From contig SYLI01000006.1 of NCBI GenBank assembly GCA_005809105.1, positions 61,387 through 125,386 on the forward strand: 64,000 nt of DNA. Direction: 5' to 3'. Shown in pieces: positions 29,001 through 36,281 of the stretch. Made by a program: the position numbers and the translations under genes. Source of the stretch: Verrucomicrobiales bacterium. Its GTDB lineage: Bacteria; Verrucomicrobiota; Verrucomicrobiia; Limisphaerales; UBA1100. The notes under the pieces are model-generated. The model worked only from the letters and a program-made list of their open reading frames with translations, searched no databases and was not told the origin of the DNA. Every line of letters begins with the position of its first letter. The first letter of the stretch is position 1.

Positions 29001-29529
29001 CCGTTTTAGCTACCTGCGCCAGTGCCGGCAGGCCGGCGCCAAGGTGGAATTGGAACTGGGTGACGCGCGCCTGCGAATGGAGAACGAGCCGCCCCAGCGC
29101 TTTGACGTGCTGGCTCTGGACGCGTTTAGCAGCGACGCCATCCCCACGCACCTTTGCACGCTGGAGGCTTTTGAGATCTATGAGCGGCATCTGGCGCCCG
29201 GAGGCATCATCGCCATCCACATCTCCAACCGCCACCTGGACCTGGAACAGGTGGTGATGGGCATTGCGCGGGCCCTTCAGAAGCGCTCGCCCGACTGGAA
29301 GGCCGTCATCGTCAACGGCGGCAAAGAGGACGAGCTGGGCGAGGAGCGGCACTGGCTTTACTATTCGGAATGGATTCTGCTCACCCGCAACGCCAGCTTT
29401 GTGAACCACCCCGACGTGCAGAGGGCCAGCGACTCTCCGAAGGAAACCAAGGCGCCCTACCCGCTGTGGACGGACGACTACGTGAGTGTTTACCAGATCC
29501 TGACCCTGCCCCATTGGTGGAAGCGATGA
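26062..29529 (+). CDS. Membrane spermidine-synthase-like protein with inserted WD40 propeller
   Basis: This 1155-residue protein starts at GTG. Residues 25-560 hold many hydrophobic helices, like the membrane part of fused spermidine synthases. The synthase domain then begins (QRRNFFGVIRLYDYN, about 575) but is interrupted at about 590 by roughly 300 residues of WD40 sequence. It resumes at about 889 with GGITHGFQYTNP, TSYYGETSGVGLALRWA, FGVVGLGTGTLASYG, FYDINPQVVDFAEHRF, LELGDARLRMENEP and LALDAFSSDAIPTHLCTLEAF. The protein therefore joins membrane, propeller and SAM-type Rossmann domains. The propeller may face the same side as the synthase domain and bind a partner. It is the third synthase-like gene in a row. 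Catalytic activity is unproven. Confidence 0.9.
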   Translation: MTDDSSPIPAQPAQAAAARPVPWADALAFALTVFVGAFLLFQVQPLVGKYILPWFGGTPGVWTTCLLFFQCLVLAGYAYAHWLCQQRPLARQVRLHLLMLGLAGLLMLVVLGAAAKGVRPMEWLKPSRVGADPTADILLLLLAGIGLPYLVLSATGPLIQAWFSSKHAGASPYRLYALSNVGSVLALVTYPFLVEPYLARNTQVWIWAVGMLVYVAVCGAVAMGLRRVMAHEAQAAPQTPAAPVGGARQLLWLLLPACGTAQLLATTNKICQDMAVIPFLGVLPLSLYLVSFIISFDSPRWYVRHWFSRALMLSWGGALWAMFKGVDMDIVFQVAVFNTALFVGCMVCHGELFRLRPPPAQLTRYYLSISAGGAAGGLFVALFAPRFFSSYLEFPVAMWSCGALLAAVVFSQKSRGQFTKWHVRFILAACWAGVCWAAYRSMVLPLPWLACARLLVVGCGVLWVCQMRRRRPPEEDSLVVLLGLALVSALASVLDFTFLTQLAGRPALHWAVTVGAVLILGALCFVWSAVRPWRGWSFPEWVPHVFVLAVLGGGLLTHLREEASDVSLQRRNFFGVIRLYDYNLEAVSTMKGIGARTLAASVSAGRLAAADAKGLVQLWDSLTGLRAGELKGHEGEVRAMSFSPDGKWLATGGADGTLRQWDAFSGMPKRIDRAPHEGSAIESLAYSRDGRWLASAGADGRVRLWDGLTGEPRGVLWKHQGGASSVAFSGTSDVVASVGADGVVRHGVPLATVQEFTAHRGKIHAVSFGASDELATAGEDGAVKLWHRAQGRLLQEWHAHRGPVRDVAFSGDGGRVGSVYADGAVAVWESSTGVELFTLRPSQANARRALFMPCDWWMPGTNTRTLDVVMTGGPDGVQAWEMDSHNRRLVNGGITHGFQYTNPAHRSLRTSYYGETSGVGLALRWANRDLNGTREGSNATAGCRFGVVGLGTGTLASYGKRGGSVRFYDINPQVVDFAEHRFSYLRQCRQAGAKVELELGDARLRMENEPPQRFDVLALDAFSSDAIPTHLCTLEAFEIYERHLAPGGIIAIHISNRHLDLEQVVMGIARALQKRSPDWKAVIVNGGKEDELGEERHWLYYSEWILLTRNASFVNHPDVQRASDSPKETKAPYPLWTDDYVSVYQILTLPHWWKR
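27829..28722 (+). repeat. Seven WD40 repeats inside the synthase-like gene
   Basis: Seven blades can be read, most with a GH or HxG start and a D-G-x-(V/L)-x-x-W-(D/H/E) end: LAAADAKGLVQLWD, LATGGADGTLRQWD, LASAGADGRVRLWD, VASVGADGVVRHG (degenerate), LATAGEDGAVKLWH, GSVYADGAVAVWE and VVMTGGPDGVQAWE. Seven is the number needed for one closed beta-propeller. Blades 1 and 7 are the least canonical, as expected at the splice points with the host domain. Confidence 0.88.
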
Positions 29530-29568
29530 GCCTTCGCCTGTCGCGGTGACGGGGCCATCACTCACTCT

Positions 29569-30399
29569 ATGGACACGGCTCCCGCATGGAAGGCGCTCTT
29601 TCCCGACCGGGACTTCCGCTTTAACTTTGGCGCGCGTCCCGGTGATGCCGCCGCATTCTTCGCCCCCACGGCCGATTGTGATGCGCTGCTTGCCGAGCGT
29701 GCCCACTGGATTTCGGCCCAGCCGGAGTGTTGCCTGCTCTGGCAGGAGGATGCCGGTGCTTTGATTGCCGAGGCCCTGGCGTGTGCCGAGTCTTGGTGCA
29801 GCCTTCCGCAGTCCTCGCTTCCCGCTGCCTCCGCAGCAGGCACCGACAAGGTACGGATTCTCGGTGGAGCATGGGAGCCCGACTGGCTGCTCCTGCAGCC
29901 TGATGCCAAGGGGAGCTTTCTGCTTCGTGCCGCCGCCGTGTGCTTTCCCTCATCATGGCGGCCGGAGGAGAAGCTGGGATTGCCCGTCTGGAAAATCCAC
30001 TCCGCCGTGCCCACGCTCAATGAAACGCTGGGTGCGCAGATTGATCGGTTCCTCAACGCCATCGAACCAGGCGCCTCATGGGAGCGCGCCAACTGGGGGA
30101 TCAGCGCCTCTCCGGAACGCTGCCAGCATCCCGCACGCCATCTGCCCGGACTGGCTGCGCCGCTGGAGGAACGGGCCGTGTGGGTGCGCGTCGAGCACCA
30201 GGTGTTTTACAGATTGCCCGGGACGGGCGGGCTTCTCTTTGGCATCCGGCTGGAAAACATCCCGCTCAAGGCCGTGATGGCCGATGCCGCAGCCCGCCGC
30301 GGGCTCTGCCGCGCGCTGCGCACCATGCCCGACGAGGTGGCCCGCTACAAGGGACTGCATGAGGCGCGGGAGGCGTTGTGCGGCTTGCTCTCGCCCTAG
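29569..30399 (+). CDS. DUF3445 protein (heme-dependent oxidative N-demethylase-like)
   Basis: This 276-residue protein matches DUF3445 by its order of motifs: CFPSSWRPEEKLGLPVWKIH, then VPTLNETLGAQIDRFL, ERANWGIS, WVRVEHQVFYRLPGTGGLLFGIR and a C-terminal RYKGL segment. Some characterised DUF3445 proteins are alpha subunits of a heme-dependent oxidative N-demethylase acting on methylamines. No partner subunit is encoded nearby. It begins 39 bases after the WD40-synthase stop and may be co-transcribed with it. Whether the link to polyamine-like chemistry is functional is speculation. Confidence 0.8.
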   Translation: MDTAPAWKALFPDRDFRFNFGARPGDAAAFFAPTADCDALLAERAHWISAQPECCLLWQEDAGALIAEALACAESWCSLPQSSLPAASAAGTDKVRILGGAWEPDWLLLQPDAKGSFLLRAAAVCFPSSWRPEEKLGLPVWKIHSAVPTLNETLGAQIDRFLNAIEPGASWERANWGISASPERCQHPARHLPGLAAPLEERAVWVRVEHQVFYRLPGTGGLLFGIRLENIPLKAVMADAAARRGLCRALRTMPDEVARYKGLHEAREALCGLLSP

Positions 30400-30408
30400 A
30401 AGGCGCGG

Positions 30409-31701
30409 TCACTCGGAGACTTCCTCCACCAGTGCCACCGACCGCCGCCGGGCGCGCGATGAGCGCACCTCGGGCACGAGCATCAGTGCCGCCAGCACGA
30501 TCAATCCACCACACGTCCACGCCAGCGTGCCGAAGCCTGCGGAGCCCACGATGTGAAACGCCAGCAACGGGGCCGCCACGCCTCGCAAGCCGGTGAAGAA
30601 GGTGTGCACCGCCATGTAGTCGGCCACGCAGTCGGGCGGTGCCAGCTTGGTGACCCACAGGCCCCACGCCACGTCGCCGCCCGCATTGGAGGCGCCAAAC
30701 ACGACGGCCCCCATCAGCAGGGCCGTGCGGTCATCCGGACTGAGGAAGAAGCACACGATGCCCAGAGCGAAGCCGAGATTGAGCACGATGCGCATCACGA
30801 AGAAGTTCATCCGATCAAAGAGCCATCCCCACAACGGGCTCAGCATCAGGCGCACGAGATTGGGCACCACGACGACGTACAAGGCCACCTCGCCCACGTC
30901 CAGTTTCGAGCCATGTTTTGGATTGGCCAGAAACTCCACTCTCAGCGGATACATCATCAGGTTGGCAAAGCCCATGAGCATCCAGCACAGAAGCGTCCAT
31001 CGGAACAGCGCATCTTCGCGCACGAAGCGAAACGCTCGCAGCGGATGCGAGCTGCCCGAGGGCCGGATGGGCCGGGAAGGCAATTGCGCGAAGCACCAGC
31101 TTGAGTAGAAATGCGCGGCGCCGAATCCCACCAACAGCGCCCGAAACGCGCCTAGGTTGCGGTCGAGCAACCAGCCCGCCCCCGCGCCAAATAACAGGGC
31201 CGAAGCGATGCGGATCATGAGCGCACGGGCGAAGAGCCTGCCGCGCACCGATTCGGGATAGTTGTCCTGATACACCTGCGTCATGAGCGGGATGATCGCC
31301 GAAGTAAGCGCCATCGAGAGCATGCCGAAGGCGATGAACACGCCTTGCGTCGGCACGGCCGCCATCACCATCAGGCACACGCCTCCTGCTGCCGCCAGGT
31401 GCGATGCCAGCCGCGCGGCCGGCAACTGCAGCCGCTCGGCCAGGCCCACCACCATGGGGCCGCAAAGAAGCCCGATGCTGCCGCCGATGCTGAGCAGCGC
31501 CTTGGCCGTGGCTCCCGCGTGGAAATGTTTTACGGCGATGAGGAGCAGGAAGGTGGTGGCGGCCGTCTCCAGGATGCCACCGCTGAGCGCGCGCCATCGT
31601 TCGAACCGGAAGGTGCGTTCGGTGTCGGTCGCGGCCACGCCGGACTTTACTGGGCGCGATGCGCGTGCCAACACAATCCTCGCCGTCCGACACGGAGCCA
31701 T
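30409..31701 (-). CDS. MFS transporter
   Basis: This 430-residue protein has about 12 hydrophobic helices and typical MFS loop features (GRLFARALMIRIASALLFG, then LSPLWGWLFDRMN in the second half). No substrate can be named. ATG 31701 is chosen; the frame is open far upstream, antisense to yebC, but that part does not look like protein. It is convergent with the DUF3445 gene (9 bases apart) and divergent from yebC with 48 bases between the starts, so the two may share a control region. Confidence 0.83.
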   Translation of the reverse strand: MAPCRTARIVLARASRPVKSGVAATDTERTFRFERWRALSGGILETAATTFLLLIAVKHFHAGATAKALLSIGGSIGLLCGPMVVGLAERLQLPAARLASHLAAAGGVCLMVMAAVPTQGVFIAFGMLSMALTSAIIPLMTQVYQDNYPESVRGRLFARALMIRIASALLFGAGAGWLLDRNLGAFRALLVGFGAAHFYSSWCFAQLPSRPIRPSGSSHPLRAFRFVREDALFRWTLLCWMLMGFANLMMYPLRVEFLANPKHGSKLDVGEVALYVVVVPNLVRLMLSPLWGWLFDRMNFFVMRIVLNLGFALGIVCFFLSPDDRTALLMGAVVFGASNAGGDVAWGLWVTKLAPPDCVADYMAVHTFFTGLRGVAAPLLAFHIVGSAGFGTLAWTCGGLIVLAALMLVPEVRSSRARRRSVALVEEVSE

Positions 31702-31749
31702 TCTTTTTGCATTGAACGGTGGCCCAGGGTTTCCCACATTGACGGGGTC

Positions 31750-32472
31750 ATGGGTGCGCAGTGGAAACAAGCGGGCCGCGAGGCCCACGCGCACAAGCGC
31801 GGCCAGTTGGTGGCCAAGTTTGTGCGCGAAATCATGATCGCGGCAAAGTTGGGCGGGGCGGATCCCGACCTCAACGCGCGGCTGGCCGCGGCACTCGAGA
31901 AGGCGCGCAAGGCCTCCGTGACGCGTGACACCATCGACCGCGCCATCAAAAAGGGCGCAGGCTTGACAGGGGAGAAGATCGAACTGGAGACGGTGGTTTA
32001 CGAAGGCTACGCGCCGCACAAGGTCGCGGTGGTGGTGGAATGCCTCACGGACAATCGCAATCGCACGGCGCCCGAGATCCGATCCCTCTTTCGTGCGGGG
32101 GCGCTGGGTGCACCGGGAAGTGTGGCGTTCTTCTTTAACCGCCTGGGTGTGGTGGAAGCGACGCACGCCGACGGCGCGCGCGATGCGGAATCCGACGCCA
32201 TCGAGGCGGGCGCGCAGGAGGTGGAGCCATTGGAGGAGGAGGAGACGCCTCCGGGCCGCAAGGGCGCGCGGTTTCTGACCGGCGTGAAGGAACTTGACGC
32301 GGTGGGGCGCGCGTTGAAAGCCGCCGGCTGGCAGATTGTCGCGGCTGAACTGCGCCATGTGGCCAAGGAGTTCAAGCCGCTCGAGGGCGCGGCGCACGCC
32401 GAGGTGGTGGAGTTTCTCAATGCGCTCGACGACCACGACGACGTCCACCGCGTGTACGCCGCATTCCGCTAG
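31750..32472 (+). CDS. yebC: YebC/PmpR family regulatory protein
   Basis: This 240-residue protein has the YebC opening (MGAQWKQAGREAHAHKRGQ) and then DPDLNARLAAALEKARKASV, IDRAIKKGAG, YEGYAPHKVAVVVECLTDNR and NRTAPEIRSLF. Length and order match the family. YebC-type proteins have been reported both as transcriptional regulators and as factors helping ribosomes through proline-rich stretches. The usual RuvC-type Holliday-junction neighbours are not found here. The upstream TTGAAC (17 bases) CACATT is a weak promoter candidate. Confidence 0.95.
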   Translation: MGAQWKQAGREAHAHKRGQLVAKFVREIMIAAKLGGADPDLNARLAAALEKARKASVTRDTIDRAIKKGAGLTGEKIELETVVYEGYAPHKVAVVVECLTDNRNRTAPEIRSLFRAGALGAPGSVAFFFNRLGVVEATHADGARDAESDAIEAGAQEVEPLEEEETPPGRKGARFLTGVKELDAVGRALKAAGWQIVAAELRHVAKEFKPLEGAAHAEVVEFLNALDDHDDVHRVYAAFR

Positions 32473-32555
32473 GAGGGGGATTTTCCTTGCGGCGAAAAGC
32501 CGCCGGCGGATACTCGCCCCACACCATTTGTTTGAACCCAAAACCCCGCACCTCC

Positions 32556-33947
32556 ATGACCCCCATCTCGAAATCAAACCCGCGCGCCACGCGGCGGCAA
32601 TTCCTCAAGGCGGGCGCCGCCAGCGCGTTTGCGTTCCAGTTTTTCCCCAGCCGCGTTTTTGGCGCCAATGAGCGTTTGGCGTTTGCCGGCATCGGAGTCG
32701 GCGGCAAGGGCGGCGGCGACATCAGCCAAGCCGGCAAGCTGGGCGATGTGGTGGCGCTGTGCGACGTGGATGCCAATCACCTCAACGCCAAAGCCAAGGA
32801 GTTTCCGAAGGCGAAGCTCTTCCAGGATTTTCGCGAAATGCTCGACACGATGGGCAAGGAGATTAACGCCGCCACCGTCTCCACGCCCGATCACACCCAC
32901 GCGCCCGCGGCCATCCGCGCCATGCGCATGGGCATCCACGTGTACGTGCAGAAGCCGCTCACCCACACCGTGTGGGAGGCGCGTCAGATGCGCCTGGAAG
33001 CCCGCAAGAACAAGGTCTGCACGCAGATGGGAAACCAGGGCACGGCTGAGAATGGCCTGCGCGAAGCGGTGGAATTGGTGCGTTCGGGCGTGCTGGGTGC
33101 CGTGCGCGAGGCTCATGTGTGGACCAACCGCCCCGTGTGGCCGCAGGCGCCGGACATCATCACGCGCCCCAAGGAGTCACCGGCCATCCCCGGACATGTG
33201 AACTGGGACGCCTTCCTCGGACCGGCACCCCTGCGCCCGTATCATCCGGCCTATCACCCCTTCAAGTGGCGCGGCTGGTGGGACTTTGGAACCGGCGCCT
33301 TGGGCGACATGGCCTGCCACACGGCGAACATGGCCTACATGGCGTTAAAACTCGGCCAGCCGACACACGTATCGGCCACGAGCGGCCCTATCAATTCCGA
33401 GACCTTCCCGGCGTGGGCCCATGCCACCTTGAAATTCCCGTCGCGTGGCGACCTTCCCCCCGTGGACTTCCACTGGTACGAAGGCAAGAAGAACGGCAAG
33501 AAAGTGCTGCCCAATGAGGAGCTGACGTCGCAGTTGCCCGGCAAGAGAACCGCCGATGGCAATGTGGAGCTCTCGAGCAGTGGGTCGATCCTGGTGGGTG
33601 AGAAGGGAATACTCTACTCCCCCAATGACTACGGTGCGGCCTACGTGCTGCTTCCGGAGAAGGATTTTAAGGGCATCACCAAGCCCGCGCCCTCGCTGCC
33701 GCGCAACGGTCGCGGCGACGGCGGCATGAAGGAAGAATGGGTGGCCGCCATCAAGGCCGGCAAACCGGAGATGGCCATGGCCAACTTTGACTACGCAGGC
33801 AATCTCACCGAAGCCATCCTGCTGGGCAACGTCGCGATGCGCGCGGGCCGGCCCTTCAAATGGGACGCGGAGAAACTTGAGTCTCCCGATGTGCCCGCCG
33901 TCAGCCAGTGGGTCACCAAAGAGTATCGCAAAGGCTGGGCCATCTGA
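32556..33947 (+). CDS. Gfo/Idh/MocA family oxidoreductase, Tat-exported
   Basis: This 463-residue protein has a Tat signal (TRRQFLKAGAASAFAFQF), an NAD-binding start (LAFAGIGVGGKGGGD), STPDHTHAPAAIRAMRMG and the catalytic-lysine motif VYVQKPLTHTVWEARQ, here QKP rather than the usual EKP. It continues with the family's beta-sheet substrate domain including RGWWDFGTGALGDMACH. It is longer than the first such protein in the window and of a different subgroup, the WWDFGTGALGDM type common in PVC bacteria. Substrate unknown, presumably a sugar or glycoside outside the cytoplasm. A strong terminator follows, so it is probably monocistronic. Confidence 0.94.
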   Translation: MTPISKSNPRATRRQFLKAGAASAFAFQFFPSRVFGANERLAFAGIGVGGKGGGDISQAGKLGDVVALCDVDANHLNAKAKEFPKAKLFQDFREMLDTMGKEINAATVSTPDHTHAPAAIRAMRMGIHVYVQKPLTHTVWEARQMRLEARKNKVCTQMGNQGTAENGLREAVELVRSGVLGAVREAHVWTNRPVWPQAPDIITRPKESPAIPGHVNWDAFLGPAPLRPYHPAYHPFKWRGWWDFGTGALGDMACHTANMAYMALKLGQPTHVSATSGPINSETFPAWAHATLKFPSRGDLPPVDFHWYEGKKNGKKVLPNEELTSQLPGKRTADGNVELSSSGSILVGEKGILYSPNDYGAAYVLLPEKDFKGITKPAPSLPRNGRGDGGMKEEWVAAIKAGKPEMAMANFDYAGNLTEAILLGNVAMRAGRPFKWDAEKLESPDVPAVSQWVTKEYRKGWAI

Positions 33948-33978
33948 CCGGCCACAGGCCGCCAATATTTCAGTGCAC

Positions 33979-34009
33979 ACCGCCCCTCAACGGGGCGGTT
34001 TTTTGTTTT
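33979..34009 (+). terminator. Rho-independent terminator after the Gfo/Idh/MocA gene
   Basis: A perfect 8-bp stem (ACCGCCCC, loop TCAAC, GGGGCGGT) is followed directly by a T-rich tract (TTTTTTGTTTT). It lies 31 bases after the stop codon and is the only clear intrinsic terminator noticed in the window. Confidence 0.92.
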
Positions 34010-34173
34010 CCGGTCAGGCCGTGGCATGGCGGTTGCTTTTGGACACCTGACATTGGAATCGTTGCGCGTATCCCGCCCAATCCTGCAAGGAACCACCAAG
34101 AATTGCAGTGAAAGGGGTGGCCTTACTGTGCAATGATTCCCTTGCGCATTGGTTTGCCCCGGCAAAAAGGCCC

Positions 34174-36219
34174 ATGCTGACGCCCAAGGTCGCAACCTCA
34201 GCCGCGCGCCTGACGAGCCTGAAAAGAGAGGCCCGGAAGGGTGACGCCGCCGCCATGTATCACCTGGCACTGGTGTATGCAGGCGGCGAAGGGGTGGCGC
34301 GCGACATCTCCCGGGCCATCGACTGGTACCGGCGCGCTGCAGCAAAGGGGTTCGCCCCGGCCCAGAACAACCTTGGAGTGCTTCTTGCCGCGCAGCCGCG
34401 CCCGGCACAAACCGGGTGGTTTGAGAAGTTTCGCAGATGGATCCAACGCCGCGCCCAATCCCCATTTTCCGGCGATCCGTATGCCGAAGCCGTTCACTGG
34501 TATCGACAGGCCGCCGAACGCGCAGAGGCCAATGGTCAGTGCAATCTGGGTTGGAGCCTGCTTAACGGGCGTGGCATTGGCCGCAGCATTGACGAGGGCA
34601 TCAAGTGGTTGCGCCTCGCCGCGGCGCAGGGGCACGCACTGGCTCAGAACAATCTGGGTGTGGCCTGCCTCCGTGGCCAGGGCGTCAGTCGCGACGAATC
34701 CGCGGCCGCCGAGTGGTTCCAGAAGGCGGCGGCACAATCCCATTGTCTGGCTCAGTACAATCTGGGACTGCTCCACCTTCACGGCCAGGGTGTTAAAAAA
34801 GACGAGTCCGCCGCGGCGCGGTGCTTTTTCGATGCGGCCGGTCAAGGCTTCGCCAGCGCCCAGTTTTGCCTTGGCCATCTGCACGCCCATGGGCTGGGCG
34901 TGGATAAAAACGACACGGAAGCCGTCCGCTACTACCGCGAAGCCGCCGCCCAAGGGCATCCGGGCGCCCTCAACAATCTTGGCGTCCACTATGCGAACGG
35001 CCAGGGCGTGGACAGCGATTTGGAGGAAGCCGTGCGCCTCTACCGCTGTGCAGTAGCTGGTGGGAGTGAGGAGGCGCGGGGGAATCTTGGGAGGAAGCTG
35101 GCGATGGGGGAAGGAGTGGAGAGGGACCAAGCTGGAGCGGTGGAGTTATTGGGAGGCAAGGCGGGGGTGAATCGAGAGCTGGCGTATGAGTTAGGGCAGC
35201 GGCTTGAGGGAGAGGGAGGGAAGGCAGGGGAGGAAGCGGTGGGGTGGTATTTACTGGCTGGAGAGCAGGGGCATGTGGAGGCGCAAAGTCGATTGGGAGA
35301 GTTCTGCGAGCGAGGTGAGTGGATGGTGGCGAGTGAGAGTGAGGCGGTGCGATGGCATTTGAAGGCTGGGGAGCAGGGGTATTTGCCTTCACAACTGGCG
35401 CTGGGGCGGTTGTACACGCGGGGGGTGATGGCCGATGAGGTGCAGGCGGCGCGGTGGAATGAGAAGGCAGCGGAGCAGGGGGATGCTGGGGCGCAATATG
35501 CGTTTGGGAAGGCGGCGGAGTTGGGGAGGGGGACGTTGAGGGATCCTGAGGTTGCGGTGCGTCACTGGCGTGGAGCCGCGGAGCAGGGTCATGTGGAGGC
35601 GCAGTTTGATTTAGGGTGTTTGTTGGAGGCTGGGGAGTGTGTGCGTGCGGATGCCGGGGAGGCGGCGCGTTGGTACGAACGTGCGGCATTGGCGGGTCAT
35701 GTGAAGGCGCAGTTTAATCTGGGTGTCCTGCTGTTGGAGGGGCGTGGAGTGGCGCGCGACGAGGTGCGAGCGGCCGGGTGGCTGGAGCAGGCGGCGCGCG
35801 CTGGGCTGGCCAATGCGCAGTATCAAGTGGGTGCGCTTTACCATCGTGGGAGTGGAGTGGTGAAGGACGAGGGACAGGCGGCGCGGTGGTATCAGCGTGC
35901 GGCGGTGCAGGAACATGCGGCGGCGGCGTTCACGCTGGCGACGATGTACGATCAAGGCGAAGGCGTCGTCAGAGATGCCACCCAGGCCGTTCACTTCTAC
36001 CGCTGTGCGGCGGACTTGGGTGACGGCGAGGCACAGTTGATGTTGGGCGATTTGTATGTCCGGGGCGAAGGCGTTGCCGAAGACTACGTGCAGGCCTATC
36101 GGTTCTTCAGCATGGCGGCTGCACACGGCAGCGACATGGCCCGGCGCGGCAAGGAACTGGTGAGCCGGCTGATGACCCCGAGTCAGATCGCCGACGCACA
36201 GAGGCTCTGCCGCGTCTAG
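34174..36219 (+). CDS. SEL1-repeat protein with 17 repeats
   Basis: This 681-residue protein is built almost wholly from about 17 SEL1-type repeats of 34-37 residues (pattern A-x-x-x-L-G-x-x-x-x-x-G-x-G-V, ending in W/Y-x-x-x-A-A-x-x-G). Repeat 2 carries a longer insert. Such solenoids act as scaffolds for protein-protein contact. No signal peptide or catalytic domain is visible from ATG 34174; an upstream GTG at 34108 would add 22 residues. Repeats 8-15 (about 35055-35935) use codons unlike the rest of the gene, with many GGG, GGA, AGG, CGA and TTA. Confidence 0.9.
   Translation: MLTPKVATSAARLTSLKREARKGDAAAMYHLALVYAGGEGVARDISRAIDWYRRAAAKGFAPAQNNLGVLLAAQPRPAQTGWFEKFRRWIQRRAQSPFSGDPYAEAVHWYRQAAERAEANGQCNLGWSLLNGRGIGRSIDEGIKWLRLAAAQGHALAQNNLGVACLRGQGVSRDESAAAEWFQKAAAQSHCLAQYNLGLLHLHGQGVKKDESAAARCFFDAAGQGFASAQFCLGHLHAHGLGVDKNDTEAVRYYREAAAQGHPGALNNLGVHYANGQGVDSDLEEAVRLYRCAVAGGSEEARGNLGRKLAMGEGVERDQAGAVELLGGKAGVNRELAYELGQRLEGEGGKAGEEAVGWYLLAGEQGHVEAQSRLGEFCERGEWMVASESEAVRWHLKAGEQGYLPSQLALGRLYTRGVMADEVQAARWNEKAAEQGDAGAQYAFGKAAELGRGTLRDPEVAVRHWRGAAEQGHVEAQFDLGCLLEAGECVRADAGEAARWYERAALAGHVKAQFNLGVLLLEGRGVARDEVRAAGWLEQAARAGLANAQYQVGALYHRGSGVVKDEGQAARWYQRAAVQEHAAAAFTLATMYDQGEGVVRDATQAVHFYRCAADLGDGEAQLMLGDLYVRGEGVAEDYVQAYRFFSMAAAHGSDMARRGKELVSRLMTPSQIADAQRLCRV
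35055..35935 (+). repeat. SEL1 repeats 8-15 with anomalous codon use
   Basis: This block keeps the SEL1 pattern but its coding strand is purine-rich and C-poor, with GGG/GGA/AGG/CGA/TTA codons in place of the GGC/CGC/CTG that dominate on both sides. The change is abrupt at both ends and lies wholly inside one gene. Confidence 0.75.
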
Positions 36220-36233
36220 GTTGGCACGGCGCC

Positions 36234-36262
36234 TTGCCCTCGGAAGTGGCTTCCGATAGCCT
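36234..36262 (+). promoter_or_regulatory. Predicted promoter of the M20 amidohydrolase gene
   Basis: TTGCCC (36234-36239), 17 bases and TAGCCT (36257-36262), ending 19 bases before ATG 36282. The predicted leader is about 12 bases. Confidence 0.5.
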
Positions 36263-36281
36263 CACCCCAATTCACACTCCT

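Noticed and set aside
32490..32510. GC-rich inverted repeat (GCGGC/GCCGC around GAAAA) after yebC as a terminator
   Set aside because: The stem is short and no T tract follows; it may only be a structured leader of the next gene.
34108..34174. GTG 34108 as start of the SEL1 protein
   Set aside because: The extra 22 residues show neither a SEL1 pattern nor a clear signal peptide; ATG 34174 is closer to the first repeat. Not fully excluded.
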